Assembly: GCF_040126305.1 (NCBI RefSeq)
Contig: NZ_CP149510.1
Location: forward strand, 597,001 to 661,000
From: Pararhizobium sp. A13
GTDB taxonomy: Bacteria; Pseudomonadota; Alphaproteobacteria; Rhizobiales; Rhizobiaceae
Direction of reading: 5' to 3'
DNA: 64,000 nucleotides
The notes under the pieces are model-generated. The model saw only the letters and a program-made list of their open reading frames with translations, did not search any database and was not told the DNA's origin. Both the position numbers and the translations under genes were made by a program. This document shows positions 1 to 8,804 of the stretch, one piece after another (position 1 is the stretch's first letter; each line of letters starts with the position of its first letter).

Positions 1-81
1 TTGGAAGACACCTTCCCGGCAAGCGACCCGGTGTCGGCGACCGTCAGCAGCATTCCGAGCGGAAGAACGAGCCAGAGGTGA
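1..81 (+). CDS. 3' end of a small protein with an ETFPASDP-like tail (partial)
   Basis: The first frame reads 26 residues with no start, containing LEDTFPASDPVSATVSS, and stops at TGA 79-81. A tail of the form L-E-[ED]-T-F-P-A-S-D-P is, from memory, common at the C-terminus of small rhizobial proteins of unknown function, which is the main reason to call this coding. The body of the gene lies upstream of the window, so no function can be given. It converges on acvB, whose stop is 52 bases away. Confidence 0.5.
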   Translation: MEDTFPASDPVSATVSSIPSGRTSQR

Positions 82-133
82 GCCCAAACCTGACACCCGC
101 GGCAGGAGGCCGCCTCACCTATTCGGCATTGCT

Positions 134-1513
134 CTAGGGCCCCGACCTGGCAATCAGCCTGCGATCAAATCCACCCAGAATGCGCTTCACCAACGCCGGA
201 TAGTCCTCGTCGAAATGGTGACCCCCGTCGATTGAAAGAACCTCGACACCGGTGCCGGCCAGCGTCGGGCAGAGATCGTCTTCATCGTCCGTCCCGTAGA
301 TGCATTGAACAAGGGCAGGATTGATTTTCGCGATGTCGTCCGCCGGATCTCCAGAACCGTCCGATCCGGTCGCGCCAAGCCAGCCGAGCACGGAGATCTT
401 GTAGTCGACCTGATGCGAGACGGCCATCAGCGAGATCTGCGCGACCCGCTCGCGGTCAACCTTCGGCAACAGATTGTATGTCCTCGGCAGGATATCCGCC
501 CCGAAGGAATAGCCGACCAGCAGGACATGCTTGACGTTCCAGCGCTTGGCATAGAACGCGATGATGCGGTGGAGATCGTCCGCGGTTTCCTGCGGCTGGC
601 GCTCGGACCAGAAATATCGCAGCGAATCGATCCCGACCACCGGCACCCCCTGCTGCTGGAGGACGTCGCCGACCTGCTTGTCGATATCGCGCCAGCCGCC
701 GTCGCCGGAATAGATGATCGCCATCGTGTCGCGGCTCGGCTTGGCATCGAGCACCGTCAGCGGCAGGCCGAGCGGGTTGTCGTCATCCGCCGACGCGGAA
801 ATGAGCGCAGACAGCGTGTCCGACAGAGCCGCCCACGTATCGTCGTCCGTCTCTGTTGTCTGGATATCGCTGTGCTTGGCAGTCAATGTGGCGACATGCG
901 CCCGTCCGTCCGCCGGCGCCGCGCCGGTGAACAGCACGGTGACCGGGTCGGGCAGCGGCCCGTCGGTCAGGCCGTAGATCATCCGACCGCCGGTTGTCTG
1001 CTTGTCGGCGGGCGTGCACAGCTGCTTCGTCAACGCGATGCCGGCCTCGGGATCGACGGCCAGCGTCTGCCCGATCGTCGCGGCAGGCGTCTGCGCGGCG
1101 ATCGCTAGGGCAAGCGTGCCGCCCGCGCCGACACCCGCGACGATCGGCAGCCGATAGTTGCCGTTCTTTGCCGCCCGCTGGACCTCCTGGCTCAGCGCCT
1201 CGATGTCGGACACCATGTAGACGCAATCGCCATCATCCTTTGAAAGCGATGCCAGATAGGCCGGGAGATCGATGCCGATCACCAGCGCGCCCGCTCCCGT
1301 CAGCGTCTTTGCCAGCGCATCTTCCTTTTCCGACCAGCCGGTCTTGTCGGAGATCAAAAAGACCGCCGCGGCAAGGGCACCATCCGGCATCATTATATGC
1401 GGGGCGGGAATCATGCCCGTGTCGAAGCCTGACGTATCCTGCGCCCGCGCGCCGGTCGCGGAAAGAAGCAGGCAGGCGCCCAGCGCTGTGCGGACCATGG
1501 TTTTCCAGATCAT
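134..1513 (-). CDS. acvB: AcvB/AtvA (VirJ-like) periplasmic lysyl-phosphatidylglycerol hydrolase
   Basis: 459 residues. The N-terminus MIWKTMVRTALG followed by a hydrophobic stretch and ARAQD is a signal peptide (about residues 1-25), so the protein is exported. The C-terminal half is an alpha/beta hydrolase of the VirJ/AcvB type: a nucleophile elbow GYSFG with Ser near residue 336, IYSGDGGW before it, and a late GGHHFDEDY carrying the likely catalytic His. Family knowledge: Agrobacterium AcvB hydrolyses lysyl-PG, and the Rhizobium tropici homologue AtvA forms the acid-tolerance operon lpiA-atvA. Here the ATG (1511-1513) overlaps the TGA of mprF as ATGA, indicating translational coupling. The frame stays open far upstream, but that extension only shadows mprF. 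Confidence 0.92.
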   Translation of the reverse strand: MIWKTMVRTALGACLLLSATGARAQDTSGFDTGMIPAPHIMMPDGALAAAVFLISDKTGWSEKEDALAKTLTGAGALVIGIDLPAYLASLSKDDGDCVYMVSDIEALSQEVQRAAKNGNYRLPIVAGVGAGGTLALAIAAQTPAATIGQTLAVDPEAGIALTKQLCTPADKQTTGGRMIYGLTDGPLPDPVTVLFTGAAPADGRAHVATLTAKHSDIQTTETDDDTWAALSDTLSALISASADDDNPLGLPLTVLDAKPSRDTMAIIYSGDGGWRDIDKQVGDVLQQQGVPVVGIDSLRYFWSERQPQETADDLHRIIAFYAKRWNVKHVLLVGYSFGADILPRTYNLLPKVDRERVAQISLMAVSHQVDYKISVLGWLGATGSDGSGDPADDIAKINPALVQCIYGTDDEDDLCPTLAGTGVEVLSIDGGHHFDEDYPALVKRILGGFDRRLIARSGP

Positions 1514-4113
1514 TTTTTCACGATCCCCTTTACGCCGCCGCCAATGAGAAATGTCGCATCCATCAGGGCGAGGACAGGATTGATCCCGCCGCCCGCCGCC
1601 ATGTAGCGGGGCTGCCAGTGCGGATGAAACTTCGATTTGAAGGCCTTTAGCCCCTTGAAATTGTAGAAGCGTTCGCCGTGCTCGAAGACGGTTCGCCCGA
1701 TTTTGTCCCAAACGGGCGATGACCGGCGGGCGGAAAGCCCTGCCAAAGGGGCCATGCCGAGATTGAAAGTCTTGAACCCTTTGTCGCGAAGAAATTCCAT
1801 CAGCGAGGCGAACAGAAAATCCATCGATCCCTTGGGGGCATCCGGAGAAAATCGCATGAGATCCACCGACCCCTCCTCGAGCGTATCGGTGACAAGGACA
1901 TTGGCGAAAGCGACGATTCGTCCATCGACCCTGAGAACGGCAACCGGCTGGCCTGCGATATAGTCCGCGTCGAAAGCGCCCAGCGAAAAGCCCTTTTCCT
2001 TTGCCCGGTGGTGTGCAAGCCAGCTGTCGGAAACGGCGACAAGCGCGTCCATGATCGCCGGCACCCCTTCGGGTTCGACCATCTCGAACTCCAGCCCGTC
2101 TCTTTGCCCGCGGCTGACCGTCTGGCGCAGACTGGCCCATTTGCCGCCCTTGAGCTGGAATGCCGTCAAATCCATCACCGCCAATTCGCCGAGCCGGAAC
2201 GCGCGCAGGCCGGCATCGGCATAGTAGGACAGGCCGGCGGGCGAAACTTGATAGAAGACCGGCCGGCAGCCACAGGCCCTCGCCGCCTCGACAAATTGCC
2301 AGATCAGGTCCGGCCAGGCGTCGCGCGGGCCGATTGGATCGAAAAGTGCGATCCACGAACGCGCATGCCGCCCATACATGATGAAAGCGCGCCCGTCCGG
2401 CGAAAACATGAGGCTCTTGTCCTTCATCCGCACGAGGTTGGCGTCGGACATATCCTGTTTCGCCGCGATGGCGGTCGCCTTGCGAAGCGCATCTTCGGAC
2501 GAGACATCCATGAGCCCCCTGGCCGGACGCAGCAGGCTCCACAACGCCACGGCACCGGAAAAGATCGTCAAGCCGAGAACCGCGCGAAGACCGCGCGGCG
2601 CTTCAGCCGAAAGCTCGAACTGCCACCACAGGCTGTGGCTGTATTCGACATCGCGGTAGACGAACAAGAGCACGGTGCCGGCGAAGATGCAGAGCGCCAG
2701 CATGGCCGAAAGCCAGGACGGGGTCAGCGGTTCGCTGGTGAAGGTTGCCGGCCGGTCGAAGATGCGGCGGGTGGCAAGCAGGCTGAGGACGAAGAAGGCC
2801 AGGAGGCCGGCCTCGACCAGCGCCACGGCCTTGATGAGCGTAAGGAGCAAGGCAACCGAAGCGATCACCACCGCCGCCCACCATGCGTCGTCAAGCCGCC
2901 GTGCAAGGCCGCGCGCAACGATCACCAGCACCAGGCCGAGCAGGCTTGCCAGGAAATGCGCCCCCTCCAGGAGGGGAAGCGGAACGTAGCTGGACAGGAA
3001 CGCCAGGTTTTCGTCCGGCGTCGGCGTGACGCTGGAAAAAACCAGCATCGCGGCGAGCACGAGCGCCAGGGTGGCAAGGAGTATCGGGGTAAGTCGCCCG
3101 GCAACACGGCGCAAGCTGGAGGCAACGGGACGGCGAGACAGGCCGCGCACCTCGGCGCCGATGACGACGACGACCGCCAGCAGCAGAGGCAGCACATGAT
3201 AGATCACCCGGTAGAGCATCAACGCGCCAAGCACGGCGTCGACATCTGCCGTCTGACCCAGAGCCGCGATGATGACGGTTTCGAAAACACCGAGGCCTGC
3301 CGGAACGTGGCTAAGTACGCCGAGCCCGACGGCAACCGAATAGACGGCAAGGAAAGCCGGCCAGCCCATGATCCCACCGGGCAGGAGCACGTACAACACC
3401 GTCGCCGAAGCGGCTATGTCGAGGGCGGAGACGAGAAACTGGCGCGACGCGGTGCGGGAATCGGGAAGTCTGAGCGTCATGCCGCCGACCTGCAGAACGC
3501 GACCGTCCCGGCCCGCGACCATCAGGCCGCCAAGGCCGGCAAGCACCATCACGGCGATGACGCGCAGCCAGGAAGGATCAAGCCCGACCAGCGGCGCAAT
3601 TTCTGGCGCGATGGCCAGAAGGCTGAATGAGGCAATGCTAGCAAGTCCCAGTCCGAAAGCAAGCGTGACGAAAGCGATCACGCCGGCGATTTCTTCAGGC
3701 TTCAGACCGAGCCGGGAATAAGCCCGATACCGAATGGCGCCGCCGCTCAAGGGACCGAAACCGGCGGTATTTCCGACCGCATAGGCGGCAAACGCCGTCA
3801 AGGCCACGTCCGCATAGGGCAGCCTGCGCTTCACATAAATGAGCGCGCCGAGATCATAGAATGTCAGCGCGACAAAGCTCAGACCAGTGAACGCAATGGC
3901 GAAAGCGATCGACTGCCAGGACGTTGCCCGCAGTGCCGATACGACATCGTCATAACGGACTTCACTCGTCAGCTGGACGATGGCAAAGCCGATAATGAGC
4001 AGGATGATGGCGGTGGCGCCGCCTTTCAAGAGCCATCTGTTGCGGAGCAAACGCTGAAACGGGGAAACGGCGGTTTCGTCGCTCGCCTCGGTCCGATCGG
4101 GAATATCTGTCAT
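1510..4113 (-). CDS. mprF: MprF/LpiA bifunctional lysylphosphatidylglycerol synthase-flippase
   Basis: 867 residues. The N-terminal two-thirds is a polytopic membrane region starting at LLKGGATAIILLIIGFAI and containing the flippase-type segment YAVGNTAGFGPLSGGAIRYR. The C-terminal third is a cytosolic DUF2156 aminoacyltransferase domain (for example MSDANLVRMKDKSLMFS and FNLGMAPLAGLS). It transfers lysine from Lys-tRNA to phosphatidylglycerol and flips the product, lowering net negative envelope charge and giving resistance to acid and cationic peptides. The start MTDIPDRTEA is chosen because AAGGTG sits about 5 bases upstream; an open extension to 4176 lacks such support. It is upstream of and coupled to acvB. 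Family length and architecture fit full-length MprF. Confidence 0.93.
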   Translation of the reverse strand: MTDIPDRTEASDETAVSPFQRLLRNRWLLKGGATAIILLIIGFAIVQLTSEVRYDDVVSALRATSWQSIAFAIAFTGLSFVALTFYDLGALIYVKRRLPYADVALTAFAAYAVGNTAGFGPLSGGAIRYRAYSRLGLKPEEIAGVIAFVTLAFGLGLASIASFSLLAIAPEIAPLVGLDPSWLRVIAVMVLAGLGGLMVAGRDGRVLQVGGMTLRLPDSRTASRQFLVSALDIAASATVLYVLLPGGIMGWPAFLAVYSVAVGLGVLSHVPAGLGVFETVIIAALGQTADVDAVLGALMLYRVIYHVLPLLLAVVVVIGAEVRGLSRRPVASSLRRVAGRLTPILLATLALVLAAMLVFSSVTPTPDENLAFLSSYVPLPLLEGAHFLASLLGLVLVIVARGLARRLDDAWWAAVVIASVALLLTLIKAVALVEAGLLAFFVLSLLATRRIFDRPATFTSEPLTPSWLSAMLALCIFAGTVLLFVYRDVEYSHSLWWQFELSAEAPRGLRAVLGLTIFSGAVALWSLLRPARGLMDVSSEDALRKATAIAAKQDMSDANLVRMKDKSLMFSPDGRAFIMYGRHARSWIALFDPIGPRDAWPDLIWQFVEAARACGCRPVFYQVSPAGLSYYADAGLRAFRLGELAVMDLTAFQLKGGKWASLRQTVSRGQRDGLEFEMVEPEGVPAIMDALVAVSDSWLAHHRAKEKGFSLGAFDADYIAGQPVAVLRVDGRIVAFANVLVTDTLEEGSVDLMRFSPDAPKGSMDFLFASLMEFLRDKGFKTFNLGMAPLAGLSARRSSPVWDKIGRTVFEHGERFYNFKGLKAFKSKFHPHWQPRYMAAGGGINPVLALMDATFLIGGGVKGIVKK

Positions 4114-4380
4114 GCAACACCTTGCCGATGCTGCTGGGAATTCCAGCATTGGCGAGGGTATACATCCGCTTCGCACTGCAAAAAAGTGAACTTCCTGTAA
4201 TCTAGCGACGCCGACGCCGTGCCTCGCAAGGCCTGCGGCATGTGCTGAATATTCCCGACGACCGGCGTTGAGGATTTACCTCGCCCACACGGCACGAATA
4301 CGACTGCCGGCCATCAGACCAAGGATTTGAGGGGCGCGGCAGCTTATCTGATCTCCTGTGTCTGGTTCGGGTCATGCCCG
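4114..4380. other. intergenic region between eptA and mprF
   Basis: 267 bases hold the 3' flank of eptA and the mprF promoter region. No convincing open frame or RNA gene is visible. Nothing resembling a strong T-tract terminator follows eptA on the minus strand. Confidence 0.5.
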
Positions 4381-6063
4381 TTATGAGCCAACCCCAAACT
4401 GACTCTCCGTAGCTACCGATCGGCAGGCAGCAAAGACATCGAGGTCCGGATTGTAGACCTTGGTCTCGACATTCATCATTCCCAGGACTGTATGAAACAG
4501 GTTGTCGTGCGAGGTGGCCGCGTCGGAATATTTATTGAGGCAGGACCTGTTCAGGTTCATCAACTGGGCATAGGCGTCCGAAAACCACGCGATGAATGGA
4601 ACATGCGTCTGTTCGGCAGGCGCGAACATGTAGGGTGCGCCGTGCAGGAACAAGCCGTTTTCGCCCAGGGATTCGCCGTGATCCGACATGTAAATCATCG
4701 CTCCATCGACGCTGCTCTGATGCCTTTTCAGAAGATCGATGACCGCGGCCAGGTTATGATCGGTGTAAAGGATCGTGTTGTCGTAGGCGTTGACAATCGC
4801 CTCGCGGCTGCAATCGGATAATTGTGGCGTGCGGCAATCCGGCACGAATCGCCGAAACTCTTCCGGGTACCGCATATAGTAGGCCGGGCCATGGCTCCCG
4901 AGTTGATGGAGGACGATGACGGTGTTCCTGGTGATGCTCGCGAGTTTGCTGTCGAGCTGGTCAAGAAAGATATCGTCCAGACATTCGCCCTGCTTGCAAT
5001 AGGGACTGTTCTTCTGCTTCGTGACGCTGGCAAAGCTGATCAGGTCGGCAATACCCTTGCTGCCGGTATTGTTGTCCCACCAATAGCCATCGATCCCGGC
5101 GCGGCGCAGCACGTCCATCAATGTATCGGTCGACCGCGCCTTCCTGTCCGAATAGTTCTTCTTGCCATAGACCGAAAACATGCAAGGCAACGACACCGCG
5201 GTCGCCGTCCCGCAGCTCGTCGTTTGCGTGAAGTTCGTCACACCCCGAGCCTCCAGCTCAGGATTGGTGTCTCTTTCGTACCCGTTGAGGGAAAAATTCA
5301 TGGAGCGCGCCGTCTCGCCGGCCACGATGACGGTAACGACGGGTTTTTGCGCCTTGGCAATGACCGGGCCGAGTTTGGCGTCGGTCCCCAGAGGAGCCCG
5401 TACAAGTCCGATCTCGTGATACGAGCTGACCACAAGGCCGATGGCCGAGGTAATGGGCGAAAACGGGGTCAGTTTCGCCATCATGTCCCGGTGTTCGCGA
5501 ATGTTCGACGAGAGGCCCGAGTAGTTTGCAAAAGCAAGCCCGGCACAAAGCGTCAAACAGACGATGACGGCGGCAAGATTGACAAAGAATTTGCTGATGA
5601 AGGGCCGATGCTTGACCCGCGTCACCAGGACCAGCGCCGATGGCAGGACACCGTATAAAATCACATGCTTGATGAAGGTTGCGGTGACGAGATGGCTGGC
5701 CTCCTCAGGCGTCGTGACCACGGCATTTCTGATCATCTCCTTGTCGATCACCACGCCGAAAAAATCCGTATAGTAGGACGAGATGGCGCCCGCGATGATG
5801 AGGAAGACAAGGAACGGCTTGATCAGATACTTCGCCGAAAAAGGGATCATACCGGCGAACACGAGGAAGATGATCGCGGCGGCGAACATGTAGAATGCGC
5901 CGTGCAGCCCACCGAAGACATGGAAGGCGTCGTTCCAGAATGTGAGGTTGAGGACGATCAGGATGTAAACGGCCACGAGCAGGCTTAACGGTATGCTCCC
6001 CAAGGTGGGGCGCCCGGGAAAGAAACGGTTCAAAGTTTGCTCCAGCGACAAAGGAAGGATCAC
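4381..6063 (-). CDS. eptA: EptA-type lipid A phosphoethanolamine transferase
   Basis: 560 residues. About five N-terminal membrane helices (IPLSLLVAVYILIVLNLTF, AFYMFAAAIIFLVFAGMI and others) form an EptA_B_N-like region. A periplasmic sulfatase-fold domain follows: metal and catalytic motifs VAGETARSMNFSLNGY, a SCGTATA nucleophile Thr near residue 286, and MSDHGESLGENGLFLHG. The family moves phosphoethanolamine from phosphatidylethanolamine to lipid A or core sugars. The start is GTG (6061-6063), preceded by AGAAGGA; a downstream TTG in MILPLSL is an alternative. It lies beside mprF-acvB, another envelope-charge pair, but 267 bases separate the genes, so co-transcription is not implied. The exact acceptor sugar cannot be read from sequence. 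Confidence 0.88.
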   Translation of the reverse strand: MILPLSLEQTLNRFFPGRPTLGSIPLSLLVAVYILIVLNLTFWNDAFHVFGGLHGAFYMFAAAIIFLVFAGMIPFSAKYLIKPFLVFLIIAGAISSYYTDFFGVVIDKEMIRNAVVTTPEEASHLVTATFIKHVILYGVLPSALVLVTRVKHRPFISKFFVNLAAVIVCLTLCAGLAFANYSGLSSNIREHRDMMAKLTPFSPITSAIGLVVSSYHEIGLVRAPLGTDAKLGPVIAKAQKPVVTVIVAGETARSMNFSLNGYERDTNPELEARGVTNFTQTTSCGTATAVSLPCMFSVYGKKNYSDRKARSTDTLMDVLRRAGIDGYWWDNNTGSKGIADLISFASVTKQKNSPYCKQGECLDDIFLDQLDSKLASITRNTVIVLHQLGSHGPAYYMRYPEEFRRFVPDCRTPQLSDCSREAIVNAYDNTILYTDHNLAAVIDLLKRHQSSVDGAMIYMSDHGESLGENGLFLHGAPYMFAPAEQTHVPFIAWFSDAYAQLMNLNRSCLNKYSDAATSHDNLFHTVLGMMNVETKVYNPDLDVFAACRSVATESQFGVGS

Positions 6064-6089
6064 AACGATCCGTTCCTTCTGTGCTTTAC

Positions 6090-6115
6090 TGCTGACAATA
6101 AGCTGAACGTCAGCA
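6090..6115. promoter_or_regulatory. 7-bp inverted repeat upstream of eptA
   Basis: TGCTGAC (6090-6096) and GTCAGCA (6109-6115) are perfect inverted arms separated by 12 bases, 27 bases upstream of the eptA GTG. The placement suits an operator for a two-component or other regulator of lipid A modification, but no regulator is identified. Confidence 0.35.
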
Positions 6116-6169
6116 AAGTCTTTGACCGGTGTCTTGGCGGCAACCGACCGCCGGGCGGAAAAAAGCCCC

Positions 6170-7291
6170 TTACACCTGTGTCCTCTTCAGCCGCTCCTCG
6201 TCGAGCACCACGCCCAGCCCCGGCGCTTCACCGAGCTCCAGCCAGCCGTCCTTGTGCTTCAGCGGCGAGACCATCGGGTAGTCGCGGCGCTCCTCGCTCC
6301 ATTCGGGATTGTCATAGGGATATTCGAGAAAAGGCGCATCGCCGGCGCCGGCGGTGAGGTGGGCGTTGGCGAGCACGCCGATACCGTTGGTCCAGGAGTG
6401 CGGCGTGAACATCACGCCAGCCTCGCGGGCCTGATAGGCGAGACGGCGGCAGCCGGTGATGCCACCGGTGAGCGCCACATCCGGTTGGACGACATCGAAG
6501 GCGCGCGCCTCGATGATGTCGCGGAACTCATAGAGTTCGCGGGTCATCTCACCGCCGGCGATGCGCACGCTGGTGGCATCGGAGAGACGGCGCATGCCTT
6601 CGCGGTCGGAGCGGAACAGCGGCTCCTCCATCCAGTAGATATCGAGCTTTTCCAGCTCTTTCGCGACAGCCAGCGCATCCTTGAAGGTCCATGCCAGCGT
6701 CGTGTCCCACGGCATGCGCCAGCCCTGGTTGCAATCGACCATCAGCTCCACCCGGTCGCCAACGCGGGCGCGGATGGCTTCGAGCGCCTTCACATCGGCT
6801 TTCCAGCTGCCGCGGCCGCCGGCCGAGGAGGAAAAGCGCACCTTCATCGCCGGGAAACCTTCATCGATGTAACCCTCGGCCTGATCGGCCATGGCCGACG
6901 GCTCGCGCAGGACGCCGGAGGAGGCATAGAGCCGGACCTTGTCAGCCCGGCCGCCGAGCATGCGCCAGACCGGTTCGCCAGTGATCTTGCCGGAGAGGTC
7001 CCAGAGCGCCAGATCCAGCGGCCAGCAGCGGCCATAATGGAAGCTGATGTGCGACAGCACCTCATAGTGCCGCTCCAGATGACGCGGGTCCTGTCCGATG
7101 AAGAGATCCTCATGACCCTCGAAGCCCTTCATCAGGTCACCGGAGCCGATCCCCTCGCGGCCCTCGTCATCGCGGACGCGGACGATCGTCGCATCGAAAT
7201 GTTTTCGCGGCCGGCCGTCCCAGCTCGCCTTGAACGCCGGGTCGAGCGGCAGCCGATGATGGGTGATCTCGATGGAGACGATCTTGCTCAT
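6170..7291 (-). CDS. Mandelate racemase/muconate lactonizing enzyme family protein (probable acid-sugar dehydratase or cycloisomerase)
   Basis: 373 residues, the usual size of the enolase superfamily. An N-terminal capping region is followed by a TIM-barrel with AMKVRFSS (KxR catalytic pair), metal ligands in MVDCNQGW, MEEPLF and AGGEMTR, and a late FTPHSWTNGIG with a His that could act as acid/base. Such enzymes abstract the proton alpha to a carboxylate of sugar acids or lactones. It is last in a three-gene run with an aldehyde dehydrogenase (12-base gap) and an iron alcohol dehydrogenase, all divergent from a LysR regulator, so it probably serves one catabolic route. The substrate is not identifiable. 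The start ATG (MSKIVSIEI) was chosen by family alignment; the frame is open further upstream only as a shadow. Confidence 0.85.
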   Translation of the reverse strand: MSKIVSIEITHHRLPLDPAFKASWDGRPRKHFDATIVRVRDDEGREGIGSGDLMKGFEGHEDLFIGQDPRHLERHYEVLSHISFHYGRCWPLDLALWDLSGKITGEPVWRMLGGRADKVRLYASSGVLREPSAMADQAEGYIDEGFPAMKVRFSSSAGGRGSWKADVKALEAIRARVGDRVELMVDCNQGWRMPWDTTLAWTFKDALAVAKELEKLDIYWMEEPLFRSDREGMRRLSDATSVRIAGGEMTRELYEFRDIIEARAFDVVQPDVALTGGITGCRRLAYQAREAGVMFTPHSWTNGIGVLANAHLTAGAGDAPFLEYPYDNPEWSEERRDYPMVSPLKHKDGWLELGEAPGLGVVLDEERLKRTQV

Positions 7292-7302
7292 GCGCCTGCT
7301 CC

Positions 7303-8802
7303 TTAGCCGAAATGCTGCCAGATGGTCTTGTAGTCGCAATATTTGTCGATCGCATGCACCGAGCGGTCGCGGCCGAAACCGGACTGCTTGAAGCCGCCGA
7401 AGGGCGTCGCGAAATTCGACATGTCGTAGGTATTGATCCAGACGGTGCCGGCATGGATCGCCTCGGAGAAGCGATGGGCGCGGTCCATGTCCCTGGTGAA
7501 GACGGCGCCGGCAAGGCCGTAGATCGTGTCGTTGGCAATCCTCAAGGCTTCCTCCTCGGTGTCGAAGGGGATGGCAGCGAGAACGGGCCCAAAAATTTCC
7601 TGACGGGCGAGGCTCATGTCGTTGGTCATGTCGACGAAGACGCCAGGGGAAACGTAGTAGCCGCCTGTTTCCGAGAGGGTCCGCTCGCCGCCGAAGGCAC
7701 GGCGGGCACCTTCCTTCTCGCCCGCCGCGATCATGGAAAGGACCTTGATCATGTGCTCCTCCTCGATCAGCGCGCCGATCTGAGCCGACGGTTCGAAGGG
7801 ATGGGCAAGGGCGATATCGCTCTTTGTCACGGCCTCGATCTTCGCAATCAGTGCATCCTGCACCGAACGCTCGACGATGAGCCGTGTCGAGGCATGGCAA
7901 GTCTCTCCCGAATTGTAGAAACAGCCCCAGGCGACGGCTGAGGCGGCGGCGTCGAGATCGGCATCGGCGAAGACCACGAGCGGCGACTTGCCGCCGAGTT
8001 CGAGCGCCACGCGCTTGACGTTGGATTGCGCGGCATAACCCATGATCAGCTTGCCGACCTCGGTCGAGCCAGTAAACGCAATCATGTCGACATCCATGTG
8101 CAGCGCTAAGGGCTTGCCGGTTTCCTCGCCATAGCCGGTGACGACGTTCAGAACGCCAGCCGGAAGCCCCGCCTCGAACCCGAGCTGGGCGAGACGGATG
8201 GCAGACAGCGATGACTGCTCGGCCGGCTTCAGCACGACGGAGTTGCCGGCGGCAATCGCCGGCCCGAGCTTCCAGGCATCGATGATCATCGGGTAGTTCC
8301 ACGGCGTGATGGCGCCGATGACGCCGATCGGCACCTTGCGGACGATGGCGCGCTCGCTCGGTGGAGTCGGTGCGACCTCGTCGTAGAGCTTGTCGATCAT
8401 CTCGCCGTAGAACTGGATGCCATCGGCGCAGAGGCGCACGTCGACATTGAGCGAGGCCATGACCGGTTTGCCGACATCGAGCGTTTCGAGCAGCGCCAGC
8501 GCGTCGCCATGGTCGCGGATCGCCTGCGCCCATTTCAGCATGATCTTCTTCTTCTCCGCCGGGTCCTTCTTTCGCCAGACCCCGCTCTCGAAGGCTGCGC
8601 GGGCGGCCGCCACTGCCCGATCGATATCGGCGGCATTGCCGCGTGCAAGCGTGGCGCCAGGCTTGCCGTCCATTGGACGCGTCCGGGTGAAGGTCGCGCC
8701 GGACGAGGACGGCGACAACTCGCCGTTGATGAAATGGCGGCCTTCCGGCTTGAGGGCCGAAAGGACGTTTTCCCAGTAGTCGCGGGTATAGAGCTTGGTC
8801 AT
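7303..8802 (-). CDS. NAD(P)-dependent aldehyde dehydrogenase
   Basis: 499 residues, full family length. The Rossmann and catalytic motifs are present: TPWNYPMIIDAWKLGPA, FTGSTEVGK, catalytic Glu in LELGGKSP, catalytic Cys in NSGETCHASTR, and EIFGPVLAAIPF. It oxidises an aldehyde to the acid using NAD or NADP in the cytosol. It ends 12 bases before the enolase-superfamily gene and begins 2 bases after the stop of the alcohol dehydrogenase, so the three are one operon. Overall sequence recalls the PuuC/betaine-aldehyde class, but the cluster context (sugar-acid-type enzyme plus alcohol dehydrogenase) argues against assigning that substrate. Confidence 0.9.
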   Translation of the reverse strand: MTKLYTRDYWENVLSALKPEGRHFINGELSPSSSGATFTRTRPMDGKPGATLARGNAADIDRAVAAARAAFESGVWRKKDPAEKKKIMLKWAQAIRDHGDALALLETLDVGKPVMASLNVDVRLCADGIQFYGEMIDKLYDEVAPTPPSERAIVRKVPIGVIGAITPWNYPMIIDAWKLGPAIAAGNSVVLKPAEQSSLSAIRLAQLGFEAGLPAGVLNVVTGYGEETGKPLALHMDVDMIAFTGSTEVGKLIMGYAAQSNVKRVALELGGKSPLVVFADADLDAAASAVAWGCFYNSGETCHASTRLIVERSVQDALIAKIEAVTKSDIALAHPFEPSAQIGALIEEEHMIKVLSMIAAGEKEGARRAFGGERTLSETGGYYVSPGVFVDMTNDMSLARQEIFGPVLAAIPFDTEEEALRIANDTIYGLAGAVFTRDMDRAHRFSEAIHAGTVWINTYDMSNFATPFGGFKQSGFGRDRSVHAIDKYCDYKTIWQHFG

Positions 8803-8804
8803 GA

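Noticed and set aside
1514..2542. N-terminal extension of the acvB frame over mprF
   Set aside because: The acvB signal peptide begins at 1513 with ATGA coupling; the upstream part only mirrors mprF in another frame.
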